The position numbers and the translations under genes are program-made. The notes beneath the pieces were generated by a model. That model saw only the letters and a program-made list of their open reading frames with translations, was not told the origin of the DNA and did no database searches. 64,000 bases of DNA, taken from the NCBI RefSeq assembly GCF_020102855.1, contig NZ_JADHZD010000017.1, positions 1-64,000 on the forward strand, written 5' to 3'. How positions within the stretch are numbered: position 1 is the first letter of the stretch; each line of letters begins with the position of its first letter. Positions 56,256 to 64,000 of the stretch are shown here, piece by piece. The stretch comes from Nocardioides lacusdianchii. Lineage in GTDB: Bacteria; Actinomycetota; Actinomycetes; Propionibacteriales; Nocardioidaceae.

Positions 56256-59123
56256 GTGCCGGACGCCACCCCCACCGCCATCGACAGCGACGCGACCACC
56301 CTCGGTGAGTTCGTCGCCCGCCACATCGGCCCCGACGACGCGGGAGTCGCGCACATGCTCGAGGCCGTCGGGCACGAGTCGCTCGAGGCGCTGATGACGT
56401 CCGCGGTCCCCGGGGGGATCCGCACCGCGGCCTCGCTCGACCTGCCGGACCCCCTCGACGAGGAGGCCACGGCGCGGGCACTGCGCACGCTCGCTTCGCA
56501 GAATCGTCCCGCCGAGGCCATGATCGGTCTGGGCTACCACGCGACGATCACCCCGGCGGTGATCCGACGCAACGTCCTCGAGGACCCGTCCTGGTACACC
56601 GCCTACACGCCCTACCAGCCGGAGATCTCCCAGGGACGCCTCGAGGCGCTGCTCAACTTCCAGACGGTGGTCGCCGACCTCACCGGGCTGCCGACGGCCA
56701 ACGCGTCCCTGCTCGACGAGGGCACCGCCGCGGCGGAGGCCATGACGCTCGTACGCCGCGCGCAGCGCAACGCCACCGGCCCCTTCGTCGTGGACGCCGA
56801 CGCCCTCCCGCAGACCATCGACGTCGTGCGCACCCGGGCTGAGGGGATGGGCATCGAGGTCGTCGTCGCCGACCTCGCCGACGGCCTGCCTGAAGGCCCC
56901 GTCAGCGGCGTCCTGGTCCAGTACCCCGGTGCGTCCGGCGCGGTCGTGGACCCCCGGCCGGTGATCGACGCCGTGCACGAGCGTGGCGGCCTGGCCGTGG
57001 TGGCGGCCGACATCCTGTCGCTGGCCCTGCTCGAAGCGCCCGGCACCATGGGTGCGGACGTCGTCGTGGGCTCCTCGCAGCGCTTCGGCGTACCCCTCTT
57101 CTACGGCGGGCCGCACGCCGGCTTCATGTCGGTGTCCGCCGGGCTGGAGCGCCACCTGCCCGGGCGTCTGGTCGGCGTCTCGGTCGACGCGGAGGGCCGA
57201 CGGGCCTACCGGCTCGCCCTGCAGACCCGTGAGCAGCACATCCGGCGCGACAAGGCCACCTCCAACATCTGCACCGCCCAGGTGCTGCTCGCGGTGGTGG
57301 CGTCGATGTACGCCGTCTACCACGGTCCCGAGGGCCTGCGCCGGATCGCGCAGCGCACCCACGACCACGCCGACCGGATCGCCGGAGCCCTGCGCGCGGG
57401 CGGCGTCGAGGTCGTCAACGACACGTGGTTCGACACCCTCACCGTGGCCGTGCCCGGCCGGGCCAACGAGGTGGTCGCAGCGGCCCGCACCGTGGGCCTG
57501 CACCTGCGGCTCATCGACGCCGACCACGTCGGCGTGTCCACGTCGGAGCGCACCAGCCCGTCGACGGTGTCCGCCGTGCTGCGCGCCTTCGGGGTCGCGG
57601 CGAACGGTGGCGAGACTGCCGAGGGGCTGCCCAGCGGCCTGCACCGCACCACCGAGTTCCTGACCCACGAGGTCTTCAACTCCCACCACAGCGAGACGCA
57701 GATGCTCCGCTACCTCGCGCGGCTGTCGGGGCGCGACTACGCGCTCGACCGCGGCATGATCCCGCTGGGCTCGTGCACCATGAAGCTCAACGCGACGACC
57801 GAGATGGAGCCGGTGAGCCTGCCCGGCTTCGCGGACCTGCACCCCTTCGCCCCGGCGCAGGACGCCACCGGCTACCGCGAGCTGGTCGACGACGTCGAGG
57901 GCTGGCTGGCCGAGGTCACCGGCTACGACAAGGTCTCGGTGCAGCCCAACGCGGGCTCGCAGGGCGAGCTCGCCGGCCTGCTCGCGATCCGCGGGTTCCA
58001 CCTCGCCAACGGCGACACGGGCCGCAACATCTGCCTGATCCCCTCCTCGGCGCACGGCACCAACGCCGCCTCGGCGGTGATGGCGGGGATGAAGGTCGTC
58101 GTCGTCAAGGCGTCCGACGACGGCTCCGTCGACCTCGACGACCTGCTCGCCAAGTGCGAGCAGCACGCCGACACGCTCGCCGCGATCATGGTCACCTATC
58201 CCTCGACCCACGGGGCCTACGAGGACTCGATCACCGACCTGTGCAAGATCGTGCACGACCACGGGGGCCAGGTCTACGTCGACGGTGCCAACCTCAACGC
58301 GCTGCTCGGCTACGCGCGCCCGGGTGAGTTCGGTGGCGACGTGTCGCACCTCAACCTCCACAAGACCTTCTGCATCCCGCACGGTGGCGGCGGCCCCGGC
58401 GTCGGCCCGGTCGCCGTACGCGCCCACCTCGCGCCGTACCTGCCCTCCCACGCCTGGCACCCCGAGTCGGCCAAGCGCGAGGGCATCGGCCCGATCAGTG
58501 CCGCGCCCTACGGCTCGGCCGGCATCCTGCCGATCACCTGGGCCTACATCCGGATGATGGGCGCCGAGGGCCTCACCCGCGCGACGGCCGTGGCCGTGCT
58601 CTCCGCCAACTACATCGCCCACCGACTCAACGACCACTTCCCGGTGCTCTACCGCGGTCACGGCGACCTCGTCGCCCACGAGTGCATCCTCGACCTGCGC
58701 AGCATCACCAAGGCCAGCGGCGTCACGGTCGACGACGTCGCCAAGCGACTGGTCGACTACGGCTTCCACGCCCCGACCATGTCCTTCCCGGTCGCCGGCA
58801 CGCTGATGGTCGAGCCGACCGAGTCCGAGGACCTCGCCGAGATCGACCGGTTCTGCGACGCGATGATCGCGATCCGCGAGGAGATCGCCCGCGTCGAGGC
58901 GGGGGAGTGGACGCCCGAGGACTCGCCGCTGCGGCACGCCCCGCACACGGCCCGCGCCCTGGTCGGGGAGTGGGACCGCAGCTACTCGCGCGAGGTCGCG
59001 GTCTTCCCGCAGGGCATCGACCCCGACAAGTACTGGCCGCCGGTCGCCCGCATCGACCAGGCCTACGGCGACCGCAACCTCGTGTGCGCCTGCCCGCCGC
59101 CGGAGGCGTTCGAGCAGGACTGA
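56256..59123 (+). CDS. gcvP: Glycine dehydrogenase (decarboxylating), P protein
   Basis: 955-residue PLP enzyme that decarboxylates glycine and loads the amine on GcvH. The N-terminal half has [21 protein letters not shown] and [47 protein letters not shown]. The PLP Lys is in [20 protein letters not shown] at about residue 710. The GTG at 56256 has CAGGGAG upstream; the open frame runs far 5' but is the riboswitch and the merR gene. Controlled by the glycine riboswitch. Confidence 0.96.
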   Translation: MPDATPTAIDSDATTLGEFVARHIGPDDAGVAHMLEAVGHESLEALMTSAVPGGIRTAASLDLPDPLDEEATARALRTLASQNRPAEAMIGLGYHATITPAVIRRNVLEDPSWYTAYTPYQPEISQGRLEALLNFQTVVADLTGLPTANASLLDEGTAAAEAMTLVRRAQRNATGPFVVDADALPQTIDVVRTRAEGMGIEVVVADLADGLPEGPVSGVLVQYPGASGAVVDPRPVIDAVHERGGLAVVAADILSLALLEAPGTMGADVVVGSSQRFGVPLFYGGPHAGFMSVSAGLERHLPGRLVGVSVDAEGRRAYRLALQTREQHIRRDKATSNICTAQVLLAVVASMYAVYHGPEGLRRIAQRTHDHADRIAGALRAGGVEVVNDTWFDTLTVAVPGRANEVVAAARTVGLHLRLIDADHVGVSTSERTSPSTVSAVLRAFGVAANGGETAEGLPSGLHRTTEFLTHEVFNSHHSETQMLRYLARLSGRDYALDRGMIPLGSCTMKLNATTEMEPVSLPGFADLHPFAPAQDATGYRELVDDVEGWLAEVTGYDKVSVQPNAGSQGELAGLLAIRGFHLANGDTGRNICLIPSSAHGTNAASAVMAGMKVVVVKASDDGSVDLDDLLAKCEQHADTLAAIMVTYPSTHGAYEDSITDLCKIVHDHGGQVYVDGANLNALLGYARPGEFGGDVSHLNLHKTFCIPHGGGGPGVGPVAVRAHLAPYLPSHAWHPESAKREGIGPISAAPYGSAGILPITWAYIRMMGAEGLTRATAVAVLSANYIAHRLNDHFPVLYRGHGDLVAHECILDLRSITKASGVTVDDVAKRLVDYGFHAPTMSFPVAGTLMVEPTESEDLAEIDRFCDAMIAIREEIARVEAGEWTPEDSPLRHAPHTARALVGEWDRSYSREVAVFPQGIDPDKYWPPVARIDQAYGDRNLVCACPPPEAFEQD

Positions 59124-59151
59124 GACAACCCGAGGCCCTATGGTCTCCTCC

Positions 59152-60441
59152 GTGAGCGACCAACGGCAGCGCCTCCTCGACGTCGCGCAGGCCGAGGGCC
59201 GCCTGACCTCGGTGGTCGGTGCCGTCTTCGACCGCTACGGCGCGGTGTGGGCCGGTGGCGCCGGCGACGCGCCCGGGCTGGACGGGCAGTACCGGATCGG
59301 CTCCATCACCAAGACGATGACGGCCGTGCTGGTCCTCCAGGCGCGCGACGCCGGGCTGCTCGACCTCGACGACCGGCTGGGCGACCACCTCGGCGACGTC
59401 GGCTACGGCGAGGTGACCGTCCGCGATGCGCTGGCCCACACGTCCGGCATGCAGAGCGAGCCGCGCGGTCCGTGGTGGGAGCGCACCCGCGGGACCGACT
59501 TCCTCGCCCTCGCCGCAGCGAACGACGGGCAGGGGCGGGTCGCGGGTGCGGGGGAGTGGTTCCACTACTCCAACCTCGGCTACGGCCTGCTCGGCGAGGT
59601 GGTGGCCCGCCGCCGCGGATCCCCGTGGCGGGTGCTCGTGTCCGAGAGGCTGCTCCGACCGCTGGAGATGCGGGCGACGTCGTACCTCCCGCGCCCGGGG
59701 GCGCAGCCGGGGTGGAGCGTCGACCACTTCACGGGCATCCGGGTCCACGAGCCGCTGACCGACACCGGCGCGATGGCCCCCGCCGGCCAGCTGTGGTCGA
59801 CCCTGGCCGACCTCGTCGCCTGGGGCCAGCTGCTCGGCGGCGCACGCCCTGACGTCCTCGCAGAGGCGTCGCTGGCGGAGATGCAGCGGCCGGTGACCGA
59901 CGACTACGGTCTCGGGCTGATGCTCGGGCTGCACCCCGGCGGGCGCCTCGTGGGGCACAACGGCTCCATGCCCGGCTTCATGGCGGCACTGCACGTCGAC
60001 CCCGACAGCGGCATCGGCGCGGTCGTGCTGACCAACGCCACGACGGGCATCGACCCGCGTGAGCTCGCCGTCTCGCTCATCGAGGGCGACCCCGACGCCG
60101 ACGACGCCCGACCGGCGCCGTGGCGTCCCACGCGGTCACTGCCGGACACGGTGCGGGGCGTGCCGGGGGTGTGGTTCTGGGGCAACACGGCGTACGACGT
60201 GCGCTGGCACAACGAGGGTCTCGAGCTGCGGGCGATGGCGCGCGGCAACGTCGTCACGGACCGCTTCGAGGTGGTCGCCGGCACGCTCGTCGGCGTCACG
60301 GGCTACCACCGCGGCGAGCGGCTCGACGTCGTACGCCGTCCCGACGGCACCATCCGCAACCTCGAGTGCGCGACCTTCGTCTACACCCGGGTGCCCTACG
60401 ACCCCGAGGTGGACATCCCCGGCGGCCACCCGCGGCGGTGA
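59152..60441 (+). CDS. Serine hydrolase (beta-lactamase family)
   Basis: 429-residue class C beta-lactamase-like serine hydrolase. SITK (SxxK nucleophile), YSN (YxN) and HNG motifs are in the correct order, with AHTSGM and a C-terminal accessory region (GVWFWGNTAYDVRWHNEGLELRAMARG). No signal peptide is visible, so cytoplasmic esterase or peptidase activity is likely. Start: ATG at 59140 or GTG at 59152; TATGGT 7 nt before the GTG suggests the leaderless 59152 start. Substrate unknown. Confidence 0.82.
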   Translation: MSDQRQRLLDVAQAEGRLTSVVGAVFDRYGAVWAGGAGDAPGLDGQYRIGSITKTMTAVLVLQARDAGLLDLDDRLGDHLGDVGYGEVTVRDALAHTSGMQSEPRGPWWERTRGTDFLALAAANDGQGRVAGAGEWFHYSNLGYGLLGEVVARRRGSPWRVLVSERLLRPLEMRATSYLPRPGAQPGWSVDHFTGIRVHEPLTDTGAMAPAGQLWSTLADLVAWGQLLGGARPDVLAEASLAEMQRPVTDDYGLGLMLGLHPGGRLVGHNGSMPGFMAALHVDPDSGIGAVVLTNATTGIDPRELAVSLIEGDPDADDARPAPWRPTRSLPDTVRGVPGVWFWGNTAYDVRWHNEGLELRAMARGNVVTDRFEVVAGTLVGVTGYHRGERLDVVRRPDGTIRNLECATFVYTRVPYDPEVDIPGGHPRR

Positions 60442-60467
60442 CCCGGAGGCCGACGTCGGACGCCGGG
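60442..60467. terminator. Symmetric hairpin between convergent genes
   Basis: CCCGG and CCGGG flank a central CCGACGTCGG palindrome between the serine hydrolase stop and the pmbA stop. It may terminate transcription from both sides. No T run. Confidence 0.4.
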
Positions 60468-60468
60468 C

Positions 60469-61857
60469 TCAGACGCCCTGCGACACGCTCGACATGTTGA
60501 AGTCCGGGATCCGCAGGGCCGGGGTGGCGGTGCGGGAGAAGTAGTCGTCGCCCCACTCGCGGCTGAAGCTCGGCACGGACTCGGTGGCCGCGCTGAAGCG
60601 GTTCAGCAGGTCGACCGGGCTCTCGTTCCATCGGAAGTTGTTGGCGGCGCCGACGATCTCGCCGTCCTCGACGACGTAGACCCCGTCGCGGGTCAGGCCG
60701 GTGAGGAGCATGGTCTGCGGGTCCACCTCGCGGATGTACCACAGGCAGGTGAGCAGCAGCCCGCGCTGCACGCCCGCCACCATGTCGTCGACGGTGCCCG
60801 CGCCGTCCCCGACCTCGAGCACGAGGTTGTCGATCATGGGGGTGACGGGCTGGCCGGTCATGGCGGCCGAGTGCCGGGTCTGGAGCAGGCCGGTGAGGAG
60901 GCCGTCGCGGATCCAGTCGGTGCGCTCGAGGAGCAGGCCGTTGTCGAAGACCGAGTCGGTGTTGTCCGAGGCGCCCGCGATCACGAACGGCGCGCACTCC
61001 AGACCGGGGTGGGTGGGGTCGGAGAACAGGCTGACCCCGGGGGCGGCGACCTTGTCGCCGATGCGGGTGCCACCACCACGGCGGCTGTAGACGGACTCGC
61101 CCTCGTGGGCCACGCGGGCGCCGGCGCCCCAGTAGGCGTCGATCATCAGGTCGGCGACCGAGGACGGCGGCAGGATCGTGTCGTAGCGCCCGGCGGGGAG
61201 GTCGATGCGTCGCTCGGCCCACCGCAGGCGCTGGGCGACCGTGGCAGCCATGTCGGCTGCGTCGACGTCGCGGAAGTCGCGGGTCGCACCGCCGGTCCAC
61301 GCGCTGCGGGTCAGGGACGTGTCCTTCGCGGTGCAGGCGTAGTGGCCGGTGGGCTGCACGTGGCGCAGCCGCAGGCCGCGGGTGGAGCCGAGGTAGGTCG
61401 TGGCGACGTCGTGGTTGACGAAGCCGTAGAGCAGACGGTCCTCCACGCTCGCCTCGCGGAACGCCTCGCCCAGCGCGGGTGCGAAGGCGTCGTAGACGCC
61501 GATGTCGGTGGTCTCCGGCCCGAGGTCCCAGAGAGGGGAGGTCAGATCGGCGACGAGCTCGCCGGCGTCCTCGGCGGGCGAGCCCGCCCGCGCGGCGGCG
61601 TCGGCGCCCTCCACCAGTGCGGTGACCTGGTCGGTGGTGGAGGCGCTGCCGGAGACCGAGCCGGTCGCGATGCCGCCGGCGACGGAGGCGAAGCTGATGA
61701 CGGTGACCGAGACCTCGGTCATCACGCCGTTGGTGGTCAGCGTGTTGTTGGCCCAGCGCAGGTTGGCGCTGGTGACGTCGCGGACGATGGCGATGCAGTC
61801 GTCGGCGGTCGAGGTCGCGAGCGCGTGCTCGACGAGCTCCTGTGCGGTGGTCCTCAT
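60469..61857 (-). CDS. pmbA: TldD/PmbA family protein, PmbA-like subunit
   Basis: 462-residue metalloprotease-like subunit that pairs with TldD to digest unfolded peptides (microcin maturation and CcdA degradation in E. coli). It lacks a HExxxH motif, as expected for TldE/PmbA. GYDTILPPSSVADLM-like, TRIGDKVAAPGVSLFSDPTHPG and DNGLLLERTDWIRDGLLTGLLQTRHSA regions, and the C-terminal TGLTRDGVYVVEDGEIVGAANNFRWNESP are typical. ATG at 61857 overlaps the tldD stop by one base. Confidence 0.87.
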   Translation of the reverse strand: MRTTAQELVEHALATSTADDCIAIVRDVTSANLRWANNTLTTNGVMTEVSVTVISFASVAGGIATGSVSGSASTTDQVTALVEGADAAARAGSPAEDAGELVADLTSPLWDLGPETTDIGVYDAFAPALGEAFREASVEDRLLYGFVNHDVATTYLGSTRGLRLRHVQPTGHYACTAKDTSLTRSAWTGGATRDFRDVDAADMAATVAQRLRWAERRIDLPAGRYDTILPPSSVADLMIDAYWGAGARVAHEGESVYSRRGGGTRIGDKVAAPGVSLFSDPTHPGLECAPFVIAGASDNTDSVFDNGLLLERTDWIRDGLLTGLLQTRHSAAMTGQPVTPMIDNLVLEVGDGAGTVDDMVAGVQRGLLLTCLWYIREVDPQTMLLTGLTRDGVYVVEDGEIVGAANNFRWNESPVDLLNRFSAATESVPSFSREWGDDYFSRTATPALRIPDFNMSSVSQGV

Positions 61858-63392
61858 CAGTGGCCTGCCTCGTCGATGGTGTTCAGGATGTTGACCCCGC
61901 GGAACAGGGCCGACGGGCAGCCGTGGCTCACCGCCGCCACCTGGCCGGGCTGTGCCTTGCCGCAGTTGAACGCGCCGCCCAGCACCCAGGTGTCGGGCCC
62001 CCCGACGGCCTCCATGGACCCCCAGAAGTCGGTGGTGGTCGCCTGGTAGGCCACGTCGCGGAGCATGCCGTCCAGCTTGCCGTCGGTGATCTTGTAGAAC
62101 CGCTGGCCGGTGAACTGGAAGTTGAAGCGCTGCATGTCGATCGACCACGACTTGTCGCCGACGACGTAGATGCCGCGCTCGACGCGGGAGATCAGGTCGT
62201 CGGTGGTGAGGTCGTCGGTGCCGGGCATCAGCGACACGTTGGCCATCCGCTGGATCGGGATGTGGCCGGGGGAGTCGGCGTAGGCGCAGCCGTTGGAGCG
62301 GCCCTGCCCCGAGTCGAGTCCCGAGAGCTCGGGCTTGAGGTGAGCCATGGCGCGGTCGAGCTGGTAGCCGACGAGGACGCCGTCGCGGACGATGTCCCAG
62401 CCCTGCGTCTGCACGCCCTCGTCGTCGTAGCCGACCGTGGCCAGGCCGTGCTCCTGGGTGCGGTCGCCGCGGACGTTCATCACCTCGGAGCCGTACTGGA
62501 GCGTGCCGAGCTTGTCGTAGGTGGCGAACGACGTGCCGGCGTAGTTGGCCTCGTAGCCCAGCGCGCGGTCGAGCTCGGTCGCGTGGCCGATCGACTCGTG
62601 GATCGTGAGCCAGAGGTTGGACGGGTCGACCACCAGGTCGTAGGAGCCGGCCTCGACGCTCGGCGCCCGGAGCTTCTCGGCGAGCAGCTCGGGGACCTCG
62701 GCCAGCTCGGCGTCCCAGTCCCAGTGGGCTCCGGACAGGTACTCCCAGCCGCGGCCGACCGGCGGGGCGATGGAGGCCATCGAGTCGAAGATCCCGGTCT
62801 CCGCGTCCTCGCCGGTGGCCTCGAACCCGGGCTGGAGGCGTACGCGCTGCTGCGTCGTGCGGGTGCCGGACAGGTCGGCGTAGTACTTGTTCTCCTGGAC
62901 CTGCTGCAGGAAGGCGGTCGCATGGGCGACCGCGCTGCTCGCGCGCAGGCGCTCGGTCCAGTCGACGAGCAGGTCGGCCTTCTCGCGGGTCGGCACGTCG
63001 AGCGGGTTGACGTCGTAGCCGGAGATCCAGGTGACGTCGTCGTGCACCGGCTCGGGGGCCAGCTCGACGGGAGTCGTGGTCATCGCCGCGGCCACGCGCG
63101 CCACGGCGACGGCCGTGTCGGCCAGGCGTCGTGCCTCGTCGTCGGTCAGCACCACCCCCGAGGCGAAGCCCCAGGCGCCGCCGTGGACGACGCGGACCGC
63201 GAAGCCGAGGTCCTCGGCGTCGCTGGCCGTCTGGAGGTTGCCGTCGCGGGCACCGAGGTACTGGTAGCGGTTGCGCTCGAAGCGGAAGTCCGCGTGGGTC
63301 GCACCGAGCTCCTGGGCCCTGGCCAGGGCGACGTCGCCGAGACGGCGGTGCGGCAGTTCGCTGAAGGTCGGGTCGAGCCCGGGCGCACTCAT
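61857..63392 (-). CDS. tldD: TldD family metallopeptidase
   Basis: 511-residue metallopeptidase subunit. The zinc site is IHESIGHATELDRALGYEANYAGTSF (HExxxH), and the C-terminus (QFTGQRFYKITDGKLDGMLRDVAYQATTTDFWGSMEAVGGPDTWVLGGAFNCGKAQPGQ) carries the third ligand Cys. TAGGTT lies 7 nt before the ATG (leaderless). With PmbA it forms the heterodimer. It is divergent from nothing; the sbcC gene follows on the same strand upstream. Confidence 0.92.
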   Translation of the reverse strand: MSAPGLDPTFSELPHRRLGDVALARAQELGATHADFRFERNRYQYLGARDGNLQTASDAEDLGFAVRVVHGGAWGFASGVVLTDDEARRLADTAVAVARVAAAMTTTPVELAPEPVHDDVTWISGYDVNPLDVPTREKADLLVDWTERLRASSAVAHATAFLQQVQENKYYADLSGTRTTQQRVRLQPGFEATGEDAETGIFDSMASIAPPVGRGWEYLSGAHWDWDAELAEVPELLAEKLRAPSVEAGSYDLVVDPSNLWLTIHESIGHATELDRALGYEANYAGTSFATYDKLGTLQYGSEVMNVRGDRTQEHGLATVGYDDEGVQTQGWDIVRDGVLVGYQLDRAMAHLKPELSGLDSGQGRSNGCAYADSPGHIPIQRMANVSLMPGTDDLTTDDLISRVERGIYVVGDKSWSIDMQRFNFQFTGQRFYKITDGKLDGMLRDVAYQATTTDFWGSMEAVGGPDTWVLGGAFNCGKAQPGQVAAVSHGCPSALFRGVNILNTIDEAGH

Positions 63393-63434
63393 GGGACCGA
63401 ACCTATCCGAGCCACGCCCGGCGCGACGACCGGC

Positions 63435-64000
63435 TCAGGCAAGCTCCAGCGTCGTACGGCTGCCGGTGCGGCCGCGGTGCACGCGCAGCTGGGTGGGGAT
63501 GCGGGTCTGGAGCTCGGGCACGTGGCTGACCACGCCGACCACCCGGCCCCCGTCGCGGAGCGTGTCGAGGGTGTCCATGACGTCCTCCAGCGTCTCGGAG
63601 TCGAGCGACCCGAAGCCCTCGTCGACGAAGAGGGTCTCGAGGTCGGTGCCGCCGGCCTCCTCGGTGATCACGTCTGCCAACCCGAGGGCAAGGGCGAGGG
63701 AGACCACGAAGGTCTCACCACCGGACAGGGTCGCGGGGTCGCGGTCGTCACCGGTCCAGTCGTCGCGCACGACCAGGCTCAGGCCGCCGCGTGTCTCACC
63801 CGCGCCGCGCTGCCCCGTGTGGACGAGGGAGTAGCGCTGGTCGCTCATCGTGGACAGCCGCAGGTTGGCAGCCTCGACGACCTGGCTGAGGCGGTGCGCC
63901 AGGACGTAGGCCGACAGTCGCATCTGGAGCCGGTTGTCGGGGTGCTTGCCCTCGACCATCGCAGCCATGTCGGTGACGAGCTCGAGGTCGTCGCGCACGG
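63435..64000 (-). CDS. sbcC: SbcC-like exonuclease subunit, C-terminal part (partial)
   Basis: The last ~188 residues of an SMC-like ATPase of the SbcC/Rad50 family (AAA family ATPase). LSGGETFVVSLALALGLADVI is the ABC signature and LFVDEGFGSLDSETLEDVMDTL is Walker B with the D-loop; VVGVVSHVPELQTRIPTQL ends the domain. The gene starts beyond the window. SbcC works with SbcD to process hairpins and double-strand breaks; an sbcD gene is expected further upstream. Confidence 0.87.
   Translation of the reverse strand, partial: VRDDLELVTDMAAMVEGKHPDNRLQMRLSAYVLAHRLSQVVEAANLRLSTMSDQRYSLVHTGQRGAGETRGGLSLVVRDDWTGDDRDPATLSGGETFVVSLALALGLADVITEEAGGTDLETLFVDEGFGSLDSETLEDVMDTLDTLRDGGRVVGVVSHVPELQTRIPTQLRVHRGRTGSRTTLELA

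Overview
The window is high-GC actinobacterial chromosome. The protein types, the many GTG starts and 4-bp GTGA/ATGA overlaps, and promoters of the TAnnnT type placed 6-8 nt before start codons fit the Nocardioidaceae (Nocardioides-like). That placement is an inference from the sequence, not a database result.

Layout. (1) 1-425: the 3' end of 23S rRNA, 5S rRNA and the rRNA operon terminator. (2) 478-28,216: a core housekeeping block. It runs ssb, a DUF1015 gene, HAD phosphatase, tlyA, nadK, recN, steA, mctB/steB, pyrG, a small unknown protein, pepN (reverse), NUDIX, ald, xerD, a DUF3516 helicase, parA, a small ribbon-helix-helix-like protein, scpA, scpB, a pseudouridine synthase, chorismate mutase, tyrA, cmk, plsC, der and an M23 peptidase. 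From the HAD phosphatase to der the order closely follows the Mycobacterium tuberculosis Rv1692-Rv1713 region as I recall it, with ald, the helicase, pepN and aroH/tyrA interspersed. (3) 28,403-47,521: an accessory region that begins at tRNA-Pro(GGG). It holds several broken genes (NmrA-like, MarR, an SDR tail, a frameshifted LuxR-type regulator and an arsenite/SLC13-type transporter with an internal TAG). It also holds an ABC exporter, alpha/beta hydrolases, a glutaminase-STAS protein, a TetR regulator with two clear operators, a secreted PLD-like protein, a threonine dehydratase-like enzyme and a secreted sulfatase. (4) 47,743-64,000: a second core block. It contains two CorC/HlyC membrane proteins, a CDP-alcohol phosphatidyltransferase, the DUF881-sbp-DUF881 cluster, gcvH, garA (FHA), ftsR, a BFN-domain protein, a second MerR regulator, a glycine riboswitch and gcvP; this part follows M. 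tuberculosis Rv1822-Rv1832 order. A serine hydrolase, pmbA/tldD and the 3' part of sbcC close the window.

How the genes work together. Block 2 combines rRNA modification (tlyA, the pseudouridine synthase), nucleotide supply (pyrG, cmk, nadK), repair (recN), chromosome organisation (parA, scpAB, xerD), cell separation (steA, steB, M23 peptidase) and tyrosine synthesis (aroH, tyrA). Block 4 couples glycine cleavage (gcvH, and gcvP under a glycine riboswitch) to the GarA switch of 2-oxoglutarate/glutamate metabolism and to two MerR-type regulators linked to cell division. Related inverted repeats (CAACCCT/AGGGTTG) lie upstream of garA and of the second merR gene.

The most notable points are two in-frame TAG codons in otherwise intact genes, a 31-bp tandem repeat that carries the stop codons of two convergent genes, a small protein with a papain-like C/H/D pattern, a parA/RHH/scpAB operon, a pair of DnaA-box-like sites before ssb, and about ten apparent leaderless promoters. 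I saw no CRISPR array, insertion sequence or phage genes.
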